64,000 nucleotides of DNA from Gammaproteobacteria bacterium (GCA_021773215.1 JAJFKM010000033.1:1-64000); one strand, 5' to 3'; shown: positions 27,209-36,739, counted from the first letter of the stretch. Notes: a model not told the origin generated them from the letters alone. Made by a program: numbers and translations.

Positions 27209-27958
27209 TTATTTAGCTAACACATCAACACGTCGGTTTGCTGCTCTACCTTCTCTTGTATCATTAGATGAAGTTGGATTCATTTCACCTTTACCAATCG
27301 CAGTAATACTAGAAGAAACACCTTTTGAAGCAAGGTAGTCCTTTACTGAATTAGCACGTCTTTCTGATAATCCCTGATTGTAAGCATCTGGACCGTTACT
27401 ATCAGTATGACCTTCAACTGTGATACTAGCATCAGATCGAGAATTGATAGTTTGAGCAGCATTATCAAGAATTGATTTTGCTTCACTGGTCAGTGTTGCA
27501 CTATCAAATGCGAAGTTTACTCCTGTCAGTGAGACAATCTTTCTCGTACAACCATCAAGATTTACGACGGCTCCTGCTGGTGTGCCTGGACATGAATCAA
27601 GGTAGTTAGGAACGCCATCACCATCATCATCTAAAGCACAACCATCACTGTCAACTTTGATACCATCTGGTGTAAAAGGACAGCGATCTTTAGCGTCAAC
27701 AACACCATCACGATCTTGGTCATCTGGCCAGAAATAGCCTGTTTGTTCTCTAGGCTCTGGAACTACTGAAGGTGCAACACCACATACAGAGTCCGCTGCT
27801 CTGCCGCTGTGACCCCAACACTCTCCGAACGCATTCTTCCAGACTTGACCACCTGTTGTAGTTACGAAACCATTACCTGATCCGCCAGTTCCTGTACCTG
27901 CGCATGCTGATAGTAAACTAAGCATAATCAGCACACTAAGTAATTTTATTTGATTCAT
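27209..27958 (-). CDS. OmpA-family lipoprotein with TSP3-like calcium repeats
   Basis: The 249-aa protein starts at ATG 27958, preceded by AGAGGG; an upstream in-frame ATG at 27985 lacks such a site. The signal peptide ends at the lipobox LSAC. A glycine-rich stretch is followed by thrombospondin type 3-like repeats (DDQDRDGVVDAKDRCP, DDDGDGVPNYLDSCP), which bind calcium. The C-terminal OmpA domain (VEGHTDSNGPDAYNQGLSE, then RRVDV) binds peptidoglycan. This layout fits an OprF/Pal-like envelope tether. A perfect CRP-type site lies upstream and a strong terminator downstream. Confidence 0.93.
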   Translation of the reverse strand: MNQIKLLSVLIMLSLLSACAGTGTGGSGNGFVTTTGGQVWKNAFGECWGHSGRAADSVCGVAPSVVPEPREQTGYFWPDDQDRDGVVDAKDRCPFTPDGIKVDSDGCALDDDGDGVPNYLDSCPGTPAGAVVNLDGCTRKIVSLTGVNFAFDSATLTSEAKSILDNAAQTINSRSDASITVEGHTDSNGPDAYNQGLSERRANSVKDYLASKGVSSSITAIGKGEMNPTSSNDTREGRAANRRVDVLAK

Positions 27959-28031
27959 TATTTTAATCCCTCTAATTTCATTCACGATGTTTATGTTGTT
28001 TTTCAGATAACCTTCTGATTCTTAAATATTA

Positions 28032-28047
28032 TGTGAACTGTGTCACA
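28032..28047 (-). promoter_or_regulatory. CRP-type site upstream of OmpA-type gene
   Basis: TGTGAACTGTGTCACA is a perfect TGTGA-N6-TCACA palindrome, flanked by A and T as in strong CRP sites. Its centre is about 81 bases before the ATG of the lipoprotein gene, in the ispG-ompA spacer. Two more perfect matches occur at 33609 and 33660. Confidence 0.7.
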
Positions 28048-28067
28048 TTATTTCCCCGGTTCACAGT

Positions 28068-29300
28068 CTATTTATGAGAATAACGCTCCTGAACATATTT
28101 GTCCACGATATCACGGAATTCCTCAGCAATATTGTCGCCTCTGAGTGTCATTGCCTTCTCACCATCTATAAACACAGGTGCGGTAGGCGTTTCGCCTGTT
28201 CCCGGTAAACTAATACCAATATCAGCATGTTTACTTTCCCCTGGGCCATTCACAACGCATCCCATTACGGCAAGGGTCATTTCTTCAACACCATGATAAT
28301 CATTCTTCCAGATTGGCATCTGACTCCGCACATAGGCCTGTATACTGTCAGCCAACTCCTGAAAGACTGTACTGGTGGTACGTCCACAACCAGGGCAAGC
28401 TGTAACCAAGGGGGTAAATGAGCGCAAGCCTATTGTCTGTAATATTTCCTGAGCCACAATAACTTCATTACTGCGATTGCCACCCGGCTCAGGTGTTAGT
28501 GATACACGTATTGTGTCTCCGATCCCTTCTTGAAGTAGCACGCCCATTGCAGCTGTTGAAGCAACTATACCTTTTGAGCCCATTCCGGCCTCTGTTAAAC
28601 CTAAATGCAACGCATAATCACAACGCTTTGCAATATCTCGATAAACTGTAATTAGCTTCTGAACGCCACTCACCTTACATGACAAAATGATATGGTCACG
28701 CGGTAAACCCAACTCTTCGGCGCGTTCGGCACTTTGTAAAGCAGAAACAATCAATGCCTCTCGCATAACATCGTCAGTTTCCAGCGGATCAGCCAATTTA
28801 GCATTATCATCCATCATTTTAGTCAAAAGTACTTGATCTAGGCTGCCCCAATTTACGCCAATTCGAACGGGCTTATCGTACTCAATCGCCTTCTCAATCA
28901 TGGTCGAGAATTGATTGTCTTTCTTTCGCCCAAACCCAACATTTCCCGGATTAATCCTATATTTTGCTAAAGCCTTTGCGCAATCTGGATAATCAGTTAA
29001 TAATTTATGTCCGTTATAATGAAAGTCACCAACTAATGGAACGAGACAGCCAACAGCATCCAGTTTTTCACGAATTGTCGATACTTTTGCAGCTGCATTT
29101 TCTGTATCAACCGTTATTCTGACTAATTCAGATCCAGCGGCTGCAAGCTGCTGGACTTGCTTTGCTGTTGCATCGGCGTCGGCAGTATCAGTATTGGTCA
29201 TTGATTGAACAACTATAGGATTACAACCACCAACGACAACTGAGCCAATTTTTACACCGACGCTGTTACGCCTATCTAGTGGACCAAAACTTGAGGACAT
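28068..29300 (-). CDS. ispG: 4-hydroxy-3-methylbut-2-enyl diphosphate synthase IspG
   Basis: The 410-aa IspG (GcpE) is the [4Fe-4S] enzyme making HMBPP in the MEP isoprenoid pathway. The N-terminal TIM barrel shows [24 protein letters not shown]. The cluster ligands are CPGCGRTT and, further on, CVVNGPGE. It also has the family-specific [12 protein letters not shown] region. The length is the bacterial short form. It is divergent from fabA, with about 135 bases of shared upstream region. Confidence 0.97.
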   Translation of the reverse strand: MSSSFGPLDRRNSVGVKIGSVVVGGCNPIVVQSMTNTDTADADATAKQVQQLAAAGSELVRITVDTENAAAKVSTIREKLDAVGCLVPLVGDFHYNGHKLLTDYPDCAKALAKYRINPGNVGFGRKKDNQFSTMIEKAIEYDKPVRIGVNWGSLDQVLLTKMMDDNAKLADPLETDDVMREALIVSALQSAERAEELGLPRDHIILSCKVSGVQKLITVYRDIAKRCDYALHLGLTEAGMGSKGIVASTAAMGVLLQEGIGDTIRVSLTPEPGGNRSNEVIVAQEILQTIGLRSFTPLVTACPGCGRTTSTVFQELADSIQAYVRSQMPIWKNDYHGVEEMTLAVMGCVVNGPGESKHADIGISLPGTGETPTAPVFIDGEKAMTLRGDNIAEEFRDIVDKYVQERYSHK

Positions 29301-29436
29301 TATGAAAACCTTGATGTTAATAATGAATACTACGCGCAGTCTAATCTGCCGGAAAACGCTGTCAAGCAGACAGTTAATTGTATCATCCTGTTAATTTGTT
29401 AGGAAAAATTAATATCAGCATGAGATAATGCTAACA

Positions 29437-29952
29437 ATGAATAAGAAAAATAGTTTTACACAAGAGGAATTACTTGCTTGTGGACGTGGTGAAATGTTTG
29501 GAGAAGGGAATGCTCAGCTACCACTTCCCAATATGCTAATGTTTAATCGCATCGTCGATATTACAGATGATGGTGGTTCAGTAGGAAAAGGACATATAAT
29601 TGCTGAACTCGATATCACACCTGACCTTTGGTTTTTCGGTTGCCACTTTGTTGGCGACCCGGTCATGCCCGGTTGTCTGGGATTGGATGCGATGTGGCAA
29701 TTAGTAGGTTTTTTTCTGGGATGGTCAGGTGCACCAGGACGTGGTCGAGCTTTAGCTGCTGGAGATGTTAAGTTTACCGGTCAAGTTACCCCAAAAAACA
29801 AGCTAGTAACCTATCATATAGATATGAAACGAGTCGTATTACGTAGATTAGTCATGGGTGTCGCCGATGCAACCATGTCTGTAGATGGAAAAGAAGTCTA
29901 TGCCGCAAAGGATCTCCGGGTAGGACTATTTAAATCAACAGAAGATTTTTAG
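29437..29952 (+). CDS. fabA: 3-hydroxydecanoyl-ACP dehydratase/isomerase FabA
   Basis: FabA dehydrates 3-hydroxydecanoyl-ACP and isomerises trans-2 to cis-3-decenoyl-ACP, starting unsaturated fatty acid synthesis. The hot-dog fold active site is clear as [21 protein letters not shown] read as His, then Asp twelve to fourteen residues later. PNMLMFNRI and [12 protein letters not shown] are also conserved. I chose the ATG at 29437 (171 aa); an in-frame ATG at 29428 is possible. The fabB start lies 10 bases downstream, so they form an operon. Confidence 0.96.
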   Translation: MNKKNSFTQEELLACGRGEMFGEGNAQLPLPNMLMFNRIVDITDDGGSVGKGHIIAELDITPDLWFFGCHFVGDPVMPGCLGLDAMWQLVGFFLGWSGAPGRGRALAAGDVKFTGQVTPKNKLVTYHIDMKRVVLRRLVMGVADATMSVDGKEVYAAKDLRVGLFKSTEDF

Positions 29953-29961
29953 GAGTTCAAA

Positions 29962-31176
29962 TTGAAAAGAGTTGTCGTAACAGGCATGGGGATCGTGTCT
30001 AGTATTGGAAATAATAAAGCTGAGGTATTGGATTCTCTTAAGCAAGGGACATCTGGAATCACACACTGCCCTGAATATGCTGAATTGGGATTCCGTTCTC
30101 ATATACATGGTGCAATTGATCTCGAGCTAGATTCATTGATTGACCGAAAGCTTAAGCGTTTCATGGGTGATAGTGCTGCGTATGCCTATCTCGCCATGCG
30201 TGAAGCAATTGAAGATGCCTCACTGGAAGAAGACAATATATCGAATACTCGTACAGGAGTTATTGTTGGTTCCGGCGGCGGTTCAAATGCTAATTTACAG
30301 GAGTCGATTGATACTCTTCGCGAACGCGGCGCACGTAAAATCGGCCCCACAATGGTTCCTCGAATCATGGCAAGTACTAACAGTGCCTGTCTTTCTGTTG
30401 CCTATAAAATAAAAGGCGTTAATTATTCTATCAGCTCTGCATGTGCAACCAGTGCTCATTGTATCGGCAATGCTTATGAACTAATTCAACTAGGAAAACA
30501 GGATATTATATTTGCTGGCGGTGGTGATGAGATCCATTGGACCTCGACATTACTGTTCGACAGTATGGGAGCGCTTTCATCAAAGTATAACGATAACCCT
30601 ACTACAGCTTCTCGCCCTTACGATGCAAATCGTGATGGTTTTGTCATATCTGGTGGTGGCGGAATCCTCGTCTTAGAAGAACTGGAACATGCATTGGCTC
30701 GGGATGCAAAAATATATGCTGAAGTCATAGGCTATGGCGCAACATCGGATGGTTCTGACATGGTCAAACCTTCTGGGGAAGGTGCAGTGAGATGTATGCA
30801 ACAAGCTATGAGTGGTATTGATAGTAAGGTTGACTACATTAATGCGCACGCTACCAGCACACCTGCTGGTGATATCGCTGAGTTAAATGCTATAAAAGAA
30901 GTCTTCAAAGATGACATGCCAATAATTAGTGCTACTAAATCTCAAACAGGTCATGGCCTCGGTGCTGCTGGTGCTAACGAATCAATCTACAGCTTATTAA
31001 TGCTGGAAAATGATTTTATTGCCGCATCTTTAAATATTACAGATCTCGATCCTGGTGCAGCAGGAATGCCTATTGCATTAAACCGAACTGATAATGCTGG
31101 CCTACATACAATCATGTCTAACAGTTTTGGGTTTGGTGGAACTAACGCTACATTGGTGTTTCAAAAACCTGACTAA
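29962..31176 (+). CDS. fabB: 3-oxoacyl-ACP synthase I FabB (TTG start)
   Basis: The 404-aa KAS I elongates the cis-3-decenoyl-ACP made by FabA. The catalytic cysteine lies in [12 protein letters not shown], and the histidines in [11 protein letters not shown] and [15 protein letters not shown]. The C-terminus [14 protein letters not shown] is typical. The start is TTG at 29962 after an AGGAG site 7 bases upstream. The fabAB pair is confined to the anaerobic-type unsaturated fatty acid pathway of gammaproteobacteria and a few others, which supports the taxonomy. Confidence 0.97.
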   Translation: MKRVVVTGMGIVSSIGNNKAEVLDSLKQGTSGITHCPEYAELGFRSHIHGAIDLELDSLIDRKLKRFMGDSAAYAYLAMREAIEDASLEEDNISNTRTGVIVGSGGGSNANLQESIDTLRERGARKIGPTMVPRIMASTNSACLSVAYKIKGVNYSISSACATSAHCIGNAYELIQLGKQDIIFAGGGDEIHWTSTLLFDSMGALSSKYNDNPTTASRPYDANRDGFVISGGGGILVLEELEHALARDAKIYAEVIGYGATSDGSDMVKPSGEGAVRCMQQAMSGIDSKVDYINAHATSTPAGDIAELNAIKEVFKDDMPIISATKSQTGHGLGAAGANESIYSLLMLENDFIAASLNITDLDPGAAGMPIALNRTDNAGLHTIMSNSFGFGGTNATLVFQKPD

Positions 31177-31301
31177 TTAATACACGATTTCTACCAACCC
31201 AACATTATTATCCAAGGTTAACACTTCTTAATTAATAGTTCTTAAGTTTGCTTTAAACTCATCATTCACACTCCCGCCATCCGTGGCGGTCGTGCTAAGC
31301 T

Positions 31302-31721
31302 ATGTGGGTGGATGCCAAACTATTAGCGGTGCTCTTAAGCTGGACGGTAAACCTGTCGAGTTATCCGCACCCGGGTGTAGCTCCTGAGATTTCTTATAAA
31401 CCGCACCAATTTTTTGTTGAAGTTGCCTGTGCAGGAAATGAAAAGTGTAAAGCTGTTGCATGGTATAATAATAAAAATACAATATTTCTTGATGAGCGTA
31501 TAAAAGGAAATACCGATGCAAACACGCGTAGCGTTGTTGTCCACGAACTCGCTCACTATCTACAAGATCTTAGTGGTGAGTATGATGAAATGAATTGCGA
31601 CCTACATGCAAAACGCGAACGCGAAGCATACTCCATTCAACGTCAGTATCTCAATAAAATTGCTGGTAGATTCGTTGCGATTTACATGAACTATCCTCCA
31701 TGCAAAATACAAACAAACTAA
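31302..31721 (+). CDS. Small protein with HExxH metallopeptidase-type motif
   Basis: The 139-residue protein has a hydrophobic N-terminus (AKLLAVLLSWTVNLSS), probably a signal peptide. The core VVVHELAHYLQDLSGEY carries an HExxH zinc site, and the acidic DEMNCDLHAKREREA could provide the third ligand. Four or more cysteines (VACAGNEKC, NCDLH, PPCKI) suggest disulfides and an extracytoplasmic site. The pattern fits the DUF6647-like putative metallopeptidases; no substrate is known. Monocistronic between fabB and an antiporter. Confidence 0.7.
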   Translation: MWVDAKLLAVLLSWTVNLSSYPHPGVAPEISYKPHQFFVEVACAGNEKCKAVAWYNNKNTIFLDERIKGNTDANTRSVVVHELAHYLQDLSGEYDEMNCDLHAKREREAYSIQRQYLNKIAGRFVAIYMNYPPCKIQTN

Positions 31722-31766
31722 TTGGCCAAAGATTAATTCATATTAACACCTTGAGCATAATCAATT

Positions 31767-33560
31767 ATGGATAACACAATTCTATTATCTCTTGCTGGCA
31801 TTGGTGTGCTCGGTATCTGCTGCCAATGGTTAGCATGGTGGGCAAGGCTACCTGCAATCTTGTTTCTATTAATAGTTGGCATCTTGGTTGGACCAGTATT
31901 CAACATACTTGATCCAGATGCATTATTTGGAAAATTATTATTTCCGATTGCTTCATTATCTGTTGCCGTTATTCTTTTTGAAGGAAGCTTGACACTAAAG
32001 TTTGAAGATATCAGGGGTCACGGCAAGACCGTTAGTAATCTGATAACAATTGGAGCATTGATAACCTGGTTGATTATAGCTTACAGCACACATTATCTAA
32101 TCGATTTTCCATTTGAGCTCGCTTTTTTATTTGGCGCCGTAGTTATAGTCACCGGCCCAACAGTTATTATTCCTATGCTAAGAACAGTACGACCAAATGC
32201 CAAGATAACAAATGTGCTACGTTGGGAAGGTATTGTTATTGACCCACTTGGAGCTTTGCTTGCAGTTCTTGTTTTTAATTTCATTATTTCAGGCCAACAA
32301 CATAATGCAATAAGCTCCATCGTAATAACCTTTGGATCAATAATTTTCTTTGGTTTTTCAATGGGGTTTCTAAGTGGTTGGTTATTAGGTGAGTTATTAA
32401 GAAAGCAACTTGTTCCACAGTATTTAAGAAATGTACTCACTTTAATATCTGTATGTGCAGTTTATGTATTATCAGACACCATAGAACATGAATCTGGTTT
32501 ATTAGCAGTGACCATTATGGGGATGACAATGGCGAATATGAAGGATATGGATATCGATGATGTACTGGATTTTAAGGAAAGCATTAGCCTATTATTAATC
32601 TCCGGCTTGTTTATAATCCTTGCAGCAAGAATTGAGTTTTATCAATTCATTCAATTAGGCTGGCCTGCTCTCGGCATCCTTGCAATAACGATGTTGGTCG
32701 CAAGGCCTATCTCTGTCTTTATTTCTGCTATCGGTTCAGACTTATCATTTAATGAAAAATTATTAATATCATGGATTGGTCCGCGCGGTATAGTTGCAGC
32801 TGCTGTATCAGCACTCTTTGCATTACGACTTGAAAATGCCGGTTTTGCTGAAGCAGGGTTAATTGTTCCCCTCACATTTTTAATCATTATCGGCACAGTT
32901 GTTATTCAAAGCGCGACTGCTAAATTTTTCGCTAAAATACTCGATGTCCGAGAACCACCACCAAGCGGTCTATTAATAATAGGTGCTGGAAATGTTGCAC
33001 GTGCAATTGGTAAAGAATTACAAATACACGGAATCAAAGTCATCCTCACAGACAGCACCTGGGAAAATATCAGTCTTGCACGAATGGACGGCTTAGAAAC
33101 ATATTACGGAAACCCCATCTCCGAACATGCCGACAGGAATTTGAATCTTCTTGGACTTGGCAAAGTTTTAGCAATTTCCGGCCGTAGTAATCTGGATACA
33201 TTGGCCTGTTTAAGGTTCAAATCAGAATTTGGTGTTAAAAATGTCTACGAATTAAAGTCAACTCGTGAAAAACACATTGATGATAAACACATAGTCTCTA
33301 CACGTCATAGAGGATATGAATTATTTGGTGAAAATGTTGCGTATGGCAAACTTGCTTATCTCTTAAGAAATGGTGCCGAAATAAAAAGCACTCAATTAAG
33401 TGATGAATTCACTTTTGACCAGTACCTCGAAAAATATGGTGAACGTGTTATTCCCCTCTTCGCTATCGATGGCAAACAGCGTATTCAAATCTTTGTTGCA
33501 AATGGAACAATGAAGCCCGAGTCAGGCTGGATAATCATTGGTATGATTCAGGCAGAATAG
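31767..33560 (+). CDS. CPA-type cation/proton antiporter with RCK-like C-terminal domain
   Basis: The 597-aa protein has about 12 membrane segments (residues 5-385) of the Na+/H+ exchanger fold, with VVIVTGPTVIIPMLRTVRP and EGIVIDPLGALLAVLVFNF, the latter holding the Asp-Pro ion-binding pair of CPA1 antiporters. After the membrane part, LLIIGAGNVARAIGKELQ starts a Rossmann TrkA-N/RCK-like domain that would gate transport by binding nucleotide. The final 100 residues form a further soluble domain. The ion (Na+ or K+) cannot be told from sequence. Confidence 0.88.
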   Translation: MDNTILLSLAGIGVLGICCQWLAWWARLPAILFLLIVGILVGPVFNILDPDALFGKLLFPIASLSVAVILFEGSLTLKFEDIRGHGKTVSNLITIGALITWLIIAYSTHYLIDFPFELAFLFGAVVIVTGPTVIIPMLRTVRPNAKITNVLRWEGIVIDPLGALLAVLVFNFIISGQQHNAISSIVITFGSIIFFGFSMGFLSGWLLGELLRKQLVPQYLRNVLTLISVCAVYVLSDTIEHESGLLAVTIMGMTMANMKDMDIDDVLDFKESISLLLISGLFIILAARIEFYQFIQLGWPALGILAITMLVARPISVFISAIGSDLSFNEKLLISWIGPRGIVAAAVSALFALRLENAGFAEAGLIVPLTFLIIIGTVVIQSATAKFFAKILDVREPPPSGLLIIGAGNVARAIGKELQIHGIKVILTDSTWENISLARMDGLETYYGNPISEHADRNLNLLGLGKVLAISGRSNLDTLACLRFKSEFGVKNVYELKSTREKHIDDKHIVSTRHRGYELFGENVAYGKLAYLLRNGAEIKSTQLSDEFTFDQYLEKYGERVIPLFAIDGKQRIQIFVANGTMKPESGWIIIGMIQAE

Positions 33561-33608
33561 AAGGCGTTTAATCGAATACGATGCGAATTGAGTAATTTTA
33601 GATGTAGT

Positions 33609-33624
33609 TGTGACTTGTGTCACA
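33609..33624 (+). promoter_or_regulatory. CRP-type site, distal, upstream of candidate sRNA
   Basis: TGTGACTTGTGTCACA is a perfect TGTGA-N6-TCACA palindrome flanked by T and A. It is 49 bases after the antiporter stop and 51 bases (about five helical turns) before the second site. Confidence 0.7.
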
Positions 33625-33659
33625 AATAACCGACAACCTTGGCTTTTTAGGTCTTAAAT

Positions 33660-33675
33660 TGTGAGATCCATCACA
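33660..33675 (+). promoter_or_regulatory. CRP-type site, proximal, upstream of candidate sRNA
   Basis: TGTGAGATCCATCACA is again a perfect TGTGA-N6-TCACA match. Its centre lies about 84 bases before the predicted start of the candidate small RNA at 33752, which is compatible with class I or upstream activation. Confidence 0.7.
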
Positions 33676-33740
33676 GCGGGGAACGATTTCATCTACTAGA
33701 ATATAACCATAGTAATCATCATACATTCCTCCTTGATGCT

Positions 33741-33808
33741 TATAATCGAGTCTGGATAGCCACATAACCCTCCTCCCCCAAAAAGTTATGTGTCTCCAGA
33801 CTTTTTTT
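33741..33808 (+). ncRNA. Candidate CRP-controlled small RNA with C-rich loop
   Basis: A perfect TATAAT (33741-33746) is followed at once by a long hairpin ending in a T tract (33802-33808). The stem pairs AGTCTGGA (33749-33756) with TCCAGACT (33795-33802) and CACATAAC with GTTATGTG. The 16-base loop at 33769-33784 reads CCTCCTCCCCC then five A. The RNA would be about 55 nt, with an anti-Shine-Dalgarno seed typical of trans-acting small RNAs. No ORF fits. The -35 is poor, which is expected for an activator-dependent promoter, and two CRP-type sites lie upstream. The hairpin could otherwise simply be a terminator for the antiporter gene. Confidence 0.5.
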
Positions 33809-33823
33809 ATTCCTACAATAAAC

Positions 33824-34894
33824 TCAGATTTTATCTAAATAAAAAATTCCTAATATAATCATTAATATCAATGGGATACCTATTAATAAATACTTTTTCC
33901 AAGATCCATTTTTAGCTTTCCCATGAGTGGATTTACTCTTATTCATATAACTGTTAGTTGCTAATCGCCATTGAGTTTGGGTAGAAACGCTCGGATCCTC
34001 AAGCATAGCTCGCCATTCTTTGACAGACTGCGGCCTTTCTTGATATTTACTTCTTAATGAATGTTCAATTGCGCGCAGAAAAAATGTTGAGTACTTTTTG
34101 CTGTGCTTATCTAATTCATTCCAAATTTCACTAATAGCCTCTTCGCCTGTGTATCGATTCCTAAATGTTGCATCAGTAGGTGCCTCACCGGTAATAGCTC
34201 TAAAACAAGTAGCGCCAAGCGCGTAGATATCGGTCCAGGGTCCTTGCATAGAACTCTGCCCATAATATTGTTCAAAAGGTGCATAACCCGGAGAAACAAC
34301 CTTAGTTAAGGTCATCGTTTCTTCACCTATCGCCTGACGCGCAGAACCAAAATCAAGCAGAATAGCAGTACCATCCTTTCTGATGAAAATATTGCCAGGC
34401 TTTATATCCCTATGAATAAACCCTGCTTCATGCAGCACTTCCATACCATCCAGTAAGCCAATCATCATATCTTTCAGTTCGTCTTCAGAGGGTTGACCAT
34501 CTTTAAGCAATTTCTCATGGAAGCTAATACCGTGCTCATAACTCATCACCATATAAGCTGTATTGTTTTCTTCAAAGACAGTATGAACCCGAACAATATT
34601 ATTGTGATTAAACTTAGATAAAGTTCGTGCTTCTCGTATAAAGCGTTCCATTCCCCATGCTAACTGTTCGCTCATAGCATCATTTAATGGGCGGATAGTA
34701 TAATTATTCTCACGTGCCGCAATATCACGCGGCATAAATTCTTTGATCGCAATCTCTCGGTCAAGATTGTTATCCTTAGCAAGATAGGTAACACCAAAGC
34801 CGCCTTGCCCAAGTACACTTTTAATGGTGTAACACTGCAATTCATATCCTGCAGGCAGGGTTTTAGGTTCGACTCTTTTAGGAAGCTCATTCAT
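33824..34894 (-). CDS. Ser/Thr protein kinase with C-terminal membrane anchor
   Basis: The 356-aa protein has a kinase domain at about residues 20-295 and a single C-terminal transmembrane helix (YLLIGIPLILMIILGIFYL) with almost nothing outside. Landmarks are GQGGFGVTYLAKD, IAIKEFMP, HRDIKPGNIF and LLDFGSARQ. The activation segment and APxE-like region (SPGYAPFEQYYG) are conserved. It is a clear paralog of the kinase at 18543, differing in having the anchor rather than Sel1 repeats. The catalytic part should face the cytoplasm. No partner phosphatase is nearby. Confidence 0.9.
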   Translation of the reverse strand: MNELPKRVEPKTLPAGYELQCYTIKSVLGQGGFGVTYLAKDNNLDREIAIKEFMPRDIAARENNYTIRPLNDAMSEQLAWGMERFIREARTLSKFNHNNIVRVHTVFEENNTAYMVMSYEHGISFHEKLLKDGQPSEDELKDMMIGLLDGMEVLHEAGFIHRDIKPGNIFIRKDGTAILLDFGSARQAIGEETMTLTKVVSPGYAPFEQYYGQSSMQGPWTDIYALGATCFRAITGEAPTDATFRNRYTGEEAISEIWNELDKHSKKYSTFFLRAIEHSLRSKYQERPQSVKEWRAMLEDPSVSTQTQWRLATNSYMNKSKSTHGKAKNGSWKKYLLIGIPLILMIILGIFYLDKI

Positions 34895-35036
34895 AAGAAA
34901 TGCACTATTTGAAGATAATTTAGGATGAAATTGTACCCACTAGCTTAGTGGTAAATCTATGAAATGAAAATAGGCAGGTTTATTGCCCGAGATCGATAAT
35001 CTCGGGCAATTCAATGTATGTGCAAAAGGTTGTTTA

Positions 35037-35279
35037 TCAGACTGCGTCGCATGCCTTAAGGGCACGGTACGCCTTGCTCCCCTTGTCTACCGTAGCTCCA
35101 GACTCTGAGCCATCGGTAAATATCGTCGCATTATCTTCATCACGATATTTATGGCCTTCTTCCCAGTGCTTTACATCGGCATAAAATTCAAGCGCGGAAC
35201 GCATAATCCGGTTTTGTTTTTCTAGTTTTTCAATTTGTTCTTTAGACGAATCATCTGCTTTTTTACTACCAAATATCAT
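35037..35279 (-). CDS. Small unknown protein, 80 aa
   Basis: The ORF has a near-ideal ribosome binding site (AGGAGG, 7 bases before ATG), so it is very likely translated. The product is hydrophilic: a lysine-rich start (GSKKADDSSKEQIEKLEKQN, probably a short coiled coil) followed by ALEFYADVKHWEEGHKYRDED and a C-terminal SKAYRALKACD. The middle block is reminiscent of short phage or uncharacterised proteins that describe a DxADxxNW-type motif, but I do not recognise the family. Monocistronic. Confidence 0.65.
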   Translation of the reverse strand: MIFGSKKADDSSKEQIEKLEKQNRIMRSALEFYADVKHWEEGHKYRDEDNATIFTDGSESGATVDKGSKAYRALKACDAV

Positions 35280-35373
35280 GAAATTTCCTCCTGAATCATT
35301 CTTCTAGCGATACTAGCACTATTTTATCGATTTACAATAATGTTGTAATCAAACTCTGCAAGAAGATCCGTGT

Positions 35374-35784
35374 TCATTGATTGACCTCCTTCGCATCACC
35401 ACATTTTATACTATATTCACATTTGCCAAGTTCATCTTCCAAACAGATTTGTTCGCCATCTTTTATTGATTTCCAGCGCCCTGAAATTTTCTCGACTCTA
35501 CAAGATTGTTTTAGCGGTTTTCCATCAAGACGTAACAATCTTTTGCTGCCAGAATAATAACAAGCAATATACTCTGCCTCGTTTCTAATCCTGACTGAAT
35601 ATAATTTCTCTACAGATAATACATCTTCAAGCGTTCGCCTTTCATTTATCGTCCAATCATATTCTCGAGAAATATTTCTTTCTTTAATCTTCTCAGCTGT
35701 TGGGCATTGATCAGCAAACAATAAGCTTGGACTTATTGAAAGAATAACAAAATAGATGTATCGATATTTGTTAAAATTTTTCAT
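35374..35784 (-). CDS. Exported protein of unknown function, 136 aa
   Basis: A Sec signal peptide (YIYFVILSISPSLLFA) precedes a mature part of about 112 residues with six cysteines (QCPTAE, ACYYSG, SCRVEK, ICLEDELGKCEYSIKCG), enough for three disulfides. The start DQCPTAEKI and the later SGRWKSIKDG recall the DUF3757 group, but I am unsure of the family. It stands alone between two small genes. A periplasmic location is the only supported inference. Confidence 0.6.
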   Translation of the reverse strand: MKNFNKYRYIYFVILSISPSLLFADQCPTAEKIKERNISREYDWTINERRTLEDVLSVEKLYSVRIRNEAEYIACYYSGSKRLLRLDGKPLKQSCRVEKISGRWKSIKDGEQICLEDELGKCEYSIKCGDAKEVNQ

Positions 35785-35856
35785 AGCTAGTTTCAGAGTT
35801 CTTGCAGCCTTTTAAGATAAGATTATACTCAAGTTATAGAATAGCTATTAATTTCA

Positions 35857-36126
35857 ATGGTGTTAATTATGCAAGATAATCTTAATGAAAAAATCATTTC
35901 TCTAAAAAAGGAATTAGATCAAATATCCATTGAGGATAGTGATGCGAAATATCATATCAATGCCCTGATAGAAGAGATTGAGGAATTAAACGAGCAATCT
36001 TCGGAAGATAACACTTTTATCATTAAAAAATTAAAACAGTCAATTGAGTCTTTTGAAACTGAACACCCAAGAGCGACAGCCATACTTAACGATATTATGG
36101 TGACTCTGAGTAATATCGGAATTTAA
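35857..36126 (+). CDS. DUF4404 family small helical protein
   Basis: The 89-aa product is almost entirely helical: heptad-like LNEKIISLKKELDQI, then IKKLKQSIESFETEHPRATAILNDIMVTLSNIGI. The end (E-x-EHPRxTxxLNxIMxxLxNxGI) is the hallmark of DUF4404, a small cytoplasmic family of unknown role in gammaproteobacteria. A second ATG at 35869 (MQDNLNEK) may be the real start; neither has a convincing ribosome binding site. Confidence 0.75.
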   Translation: MVLIMQDNLNEKIISLKKELDQISIEDSDAKYHINALIEEIEELNEQSSEDNTFIIKKLKQSIESFETEHPRATAILNDIMVTLSNIGI

Positions 36127-36145
36127 TGCCATTCGAAAATATACC

Positions 36146-36739
36146 CTACTCTATACTTTTAAAGATTAATAAGCGGTTATTCGCTGGCATAGCAACATCT
36201 TTAAAAAGAATAAGCGAATTATTTTTAGCTAACGTTTCTAATTCTTCAAAATCTCTGAGCCCACTTCCTGGGTCTCGCTCTTTCAACATATAATCAAAAT
36301 GTCGGTTGCTATCGCTCGTATAGTCATTGTTGTAATTGAATGGTCCATAAATCATGAACAAGCCACCGTCAGAAAGTTGTCGCTTAACACCTTCAACCAT
36401 TGCAACAACCTCATGCCAATGCATGATATGACAGGTGTTTGCTGTATAAACGCCATCAAAACAATTTGTCGGCCATGCATCACTAACAACATTAAGTTCT
36501 ATAGGTGATTCAACATTTGATAATTTGCTCTCTTCAATCCACTGCATAATCCCGGCATGATTTTCAATACGATCACTAGTATGCCAATGCAAAGCCGGTA
36601 GATTCTCTGCAAAAAACACCGCATGCTGACCTGTGCCACTACCAATCTCAAGCACATTACGACACTGACTAAAATACGATGATATTTCGTTCAATATGGG
36701 GAGTTTATTATTATCACATGCCTGAGAATAAGGTTTCAT
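36146..36739 (-). CDS. DUF938 SAM-dependent methyltransferase
   Basis: The 197-aa protein shows the class I methyltransferase glycine loop VLEIGSGTGQHAVFFA and the family markers LHWHTSDRIEN, NTCHIMHWHEV and MIYGPFNYNNDYTSDSNR, all typical of DUF938. The GPFNY...G/S signature near residue 125 distinguishes this group from generic methyltransferases. The substrate is unknown. The downstream end is 20 bases from the convergent DUF4404 gene. Confidence 0.88.
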   Translation of the reverse strand: MKPYSQACDNNKLPILNEISSYFSQCRNVLEIGSGTGQHAVFFAENLPALHWHTSDRIENHAGIMQWIEESKLSNVESPIELNVVSDAWPTNCFDGVYTANTCHIMHWHEVVAMVEGVKRQLSDGGLFMIYGPFNYNNDYTSDSNRHFDYMLKERDPGSGLRDFEELETLAKNNSLILFKDVAMPANNRLLIFKSIE

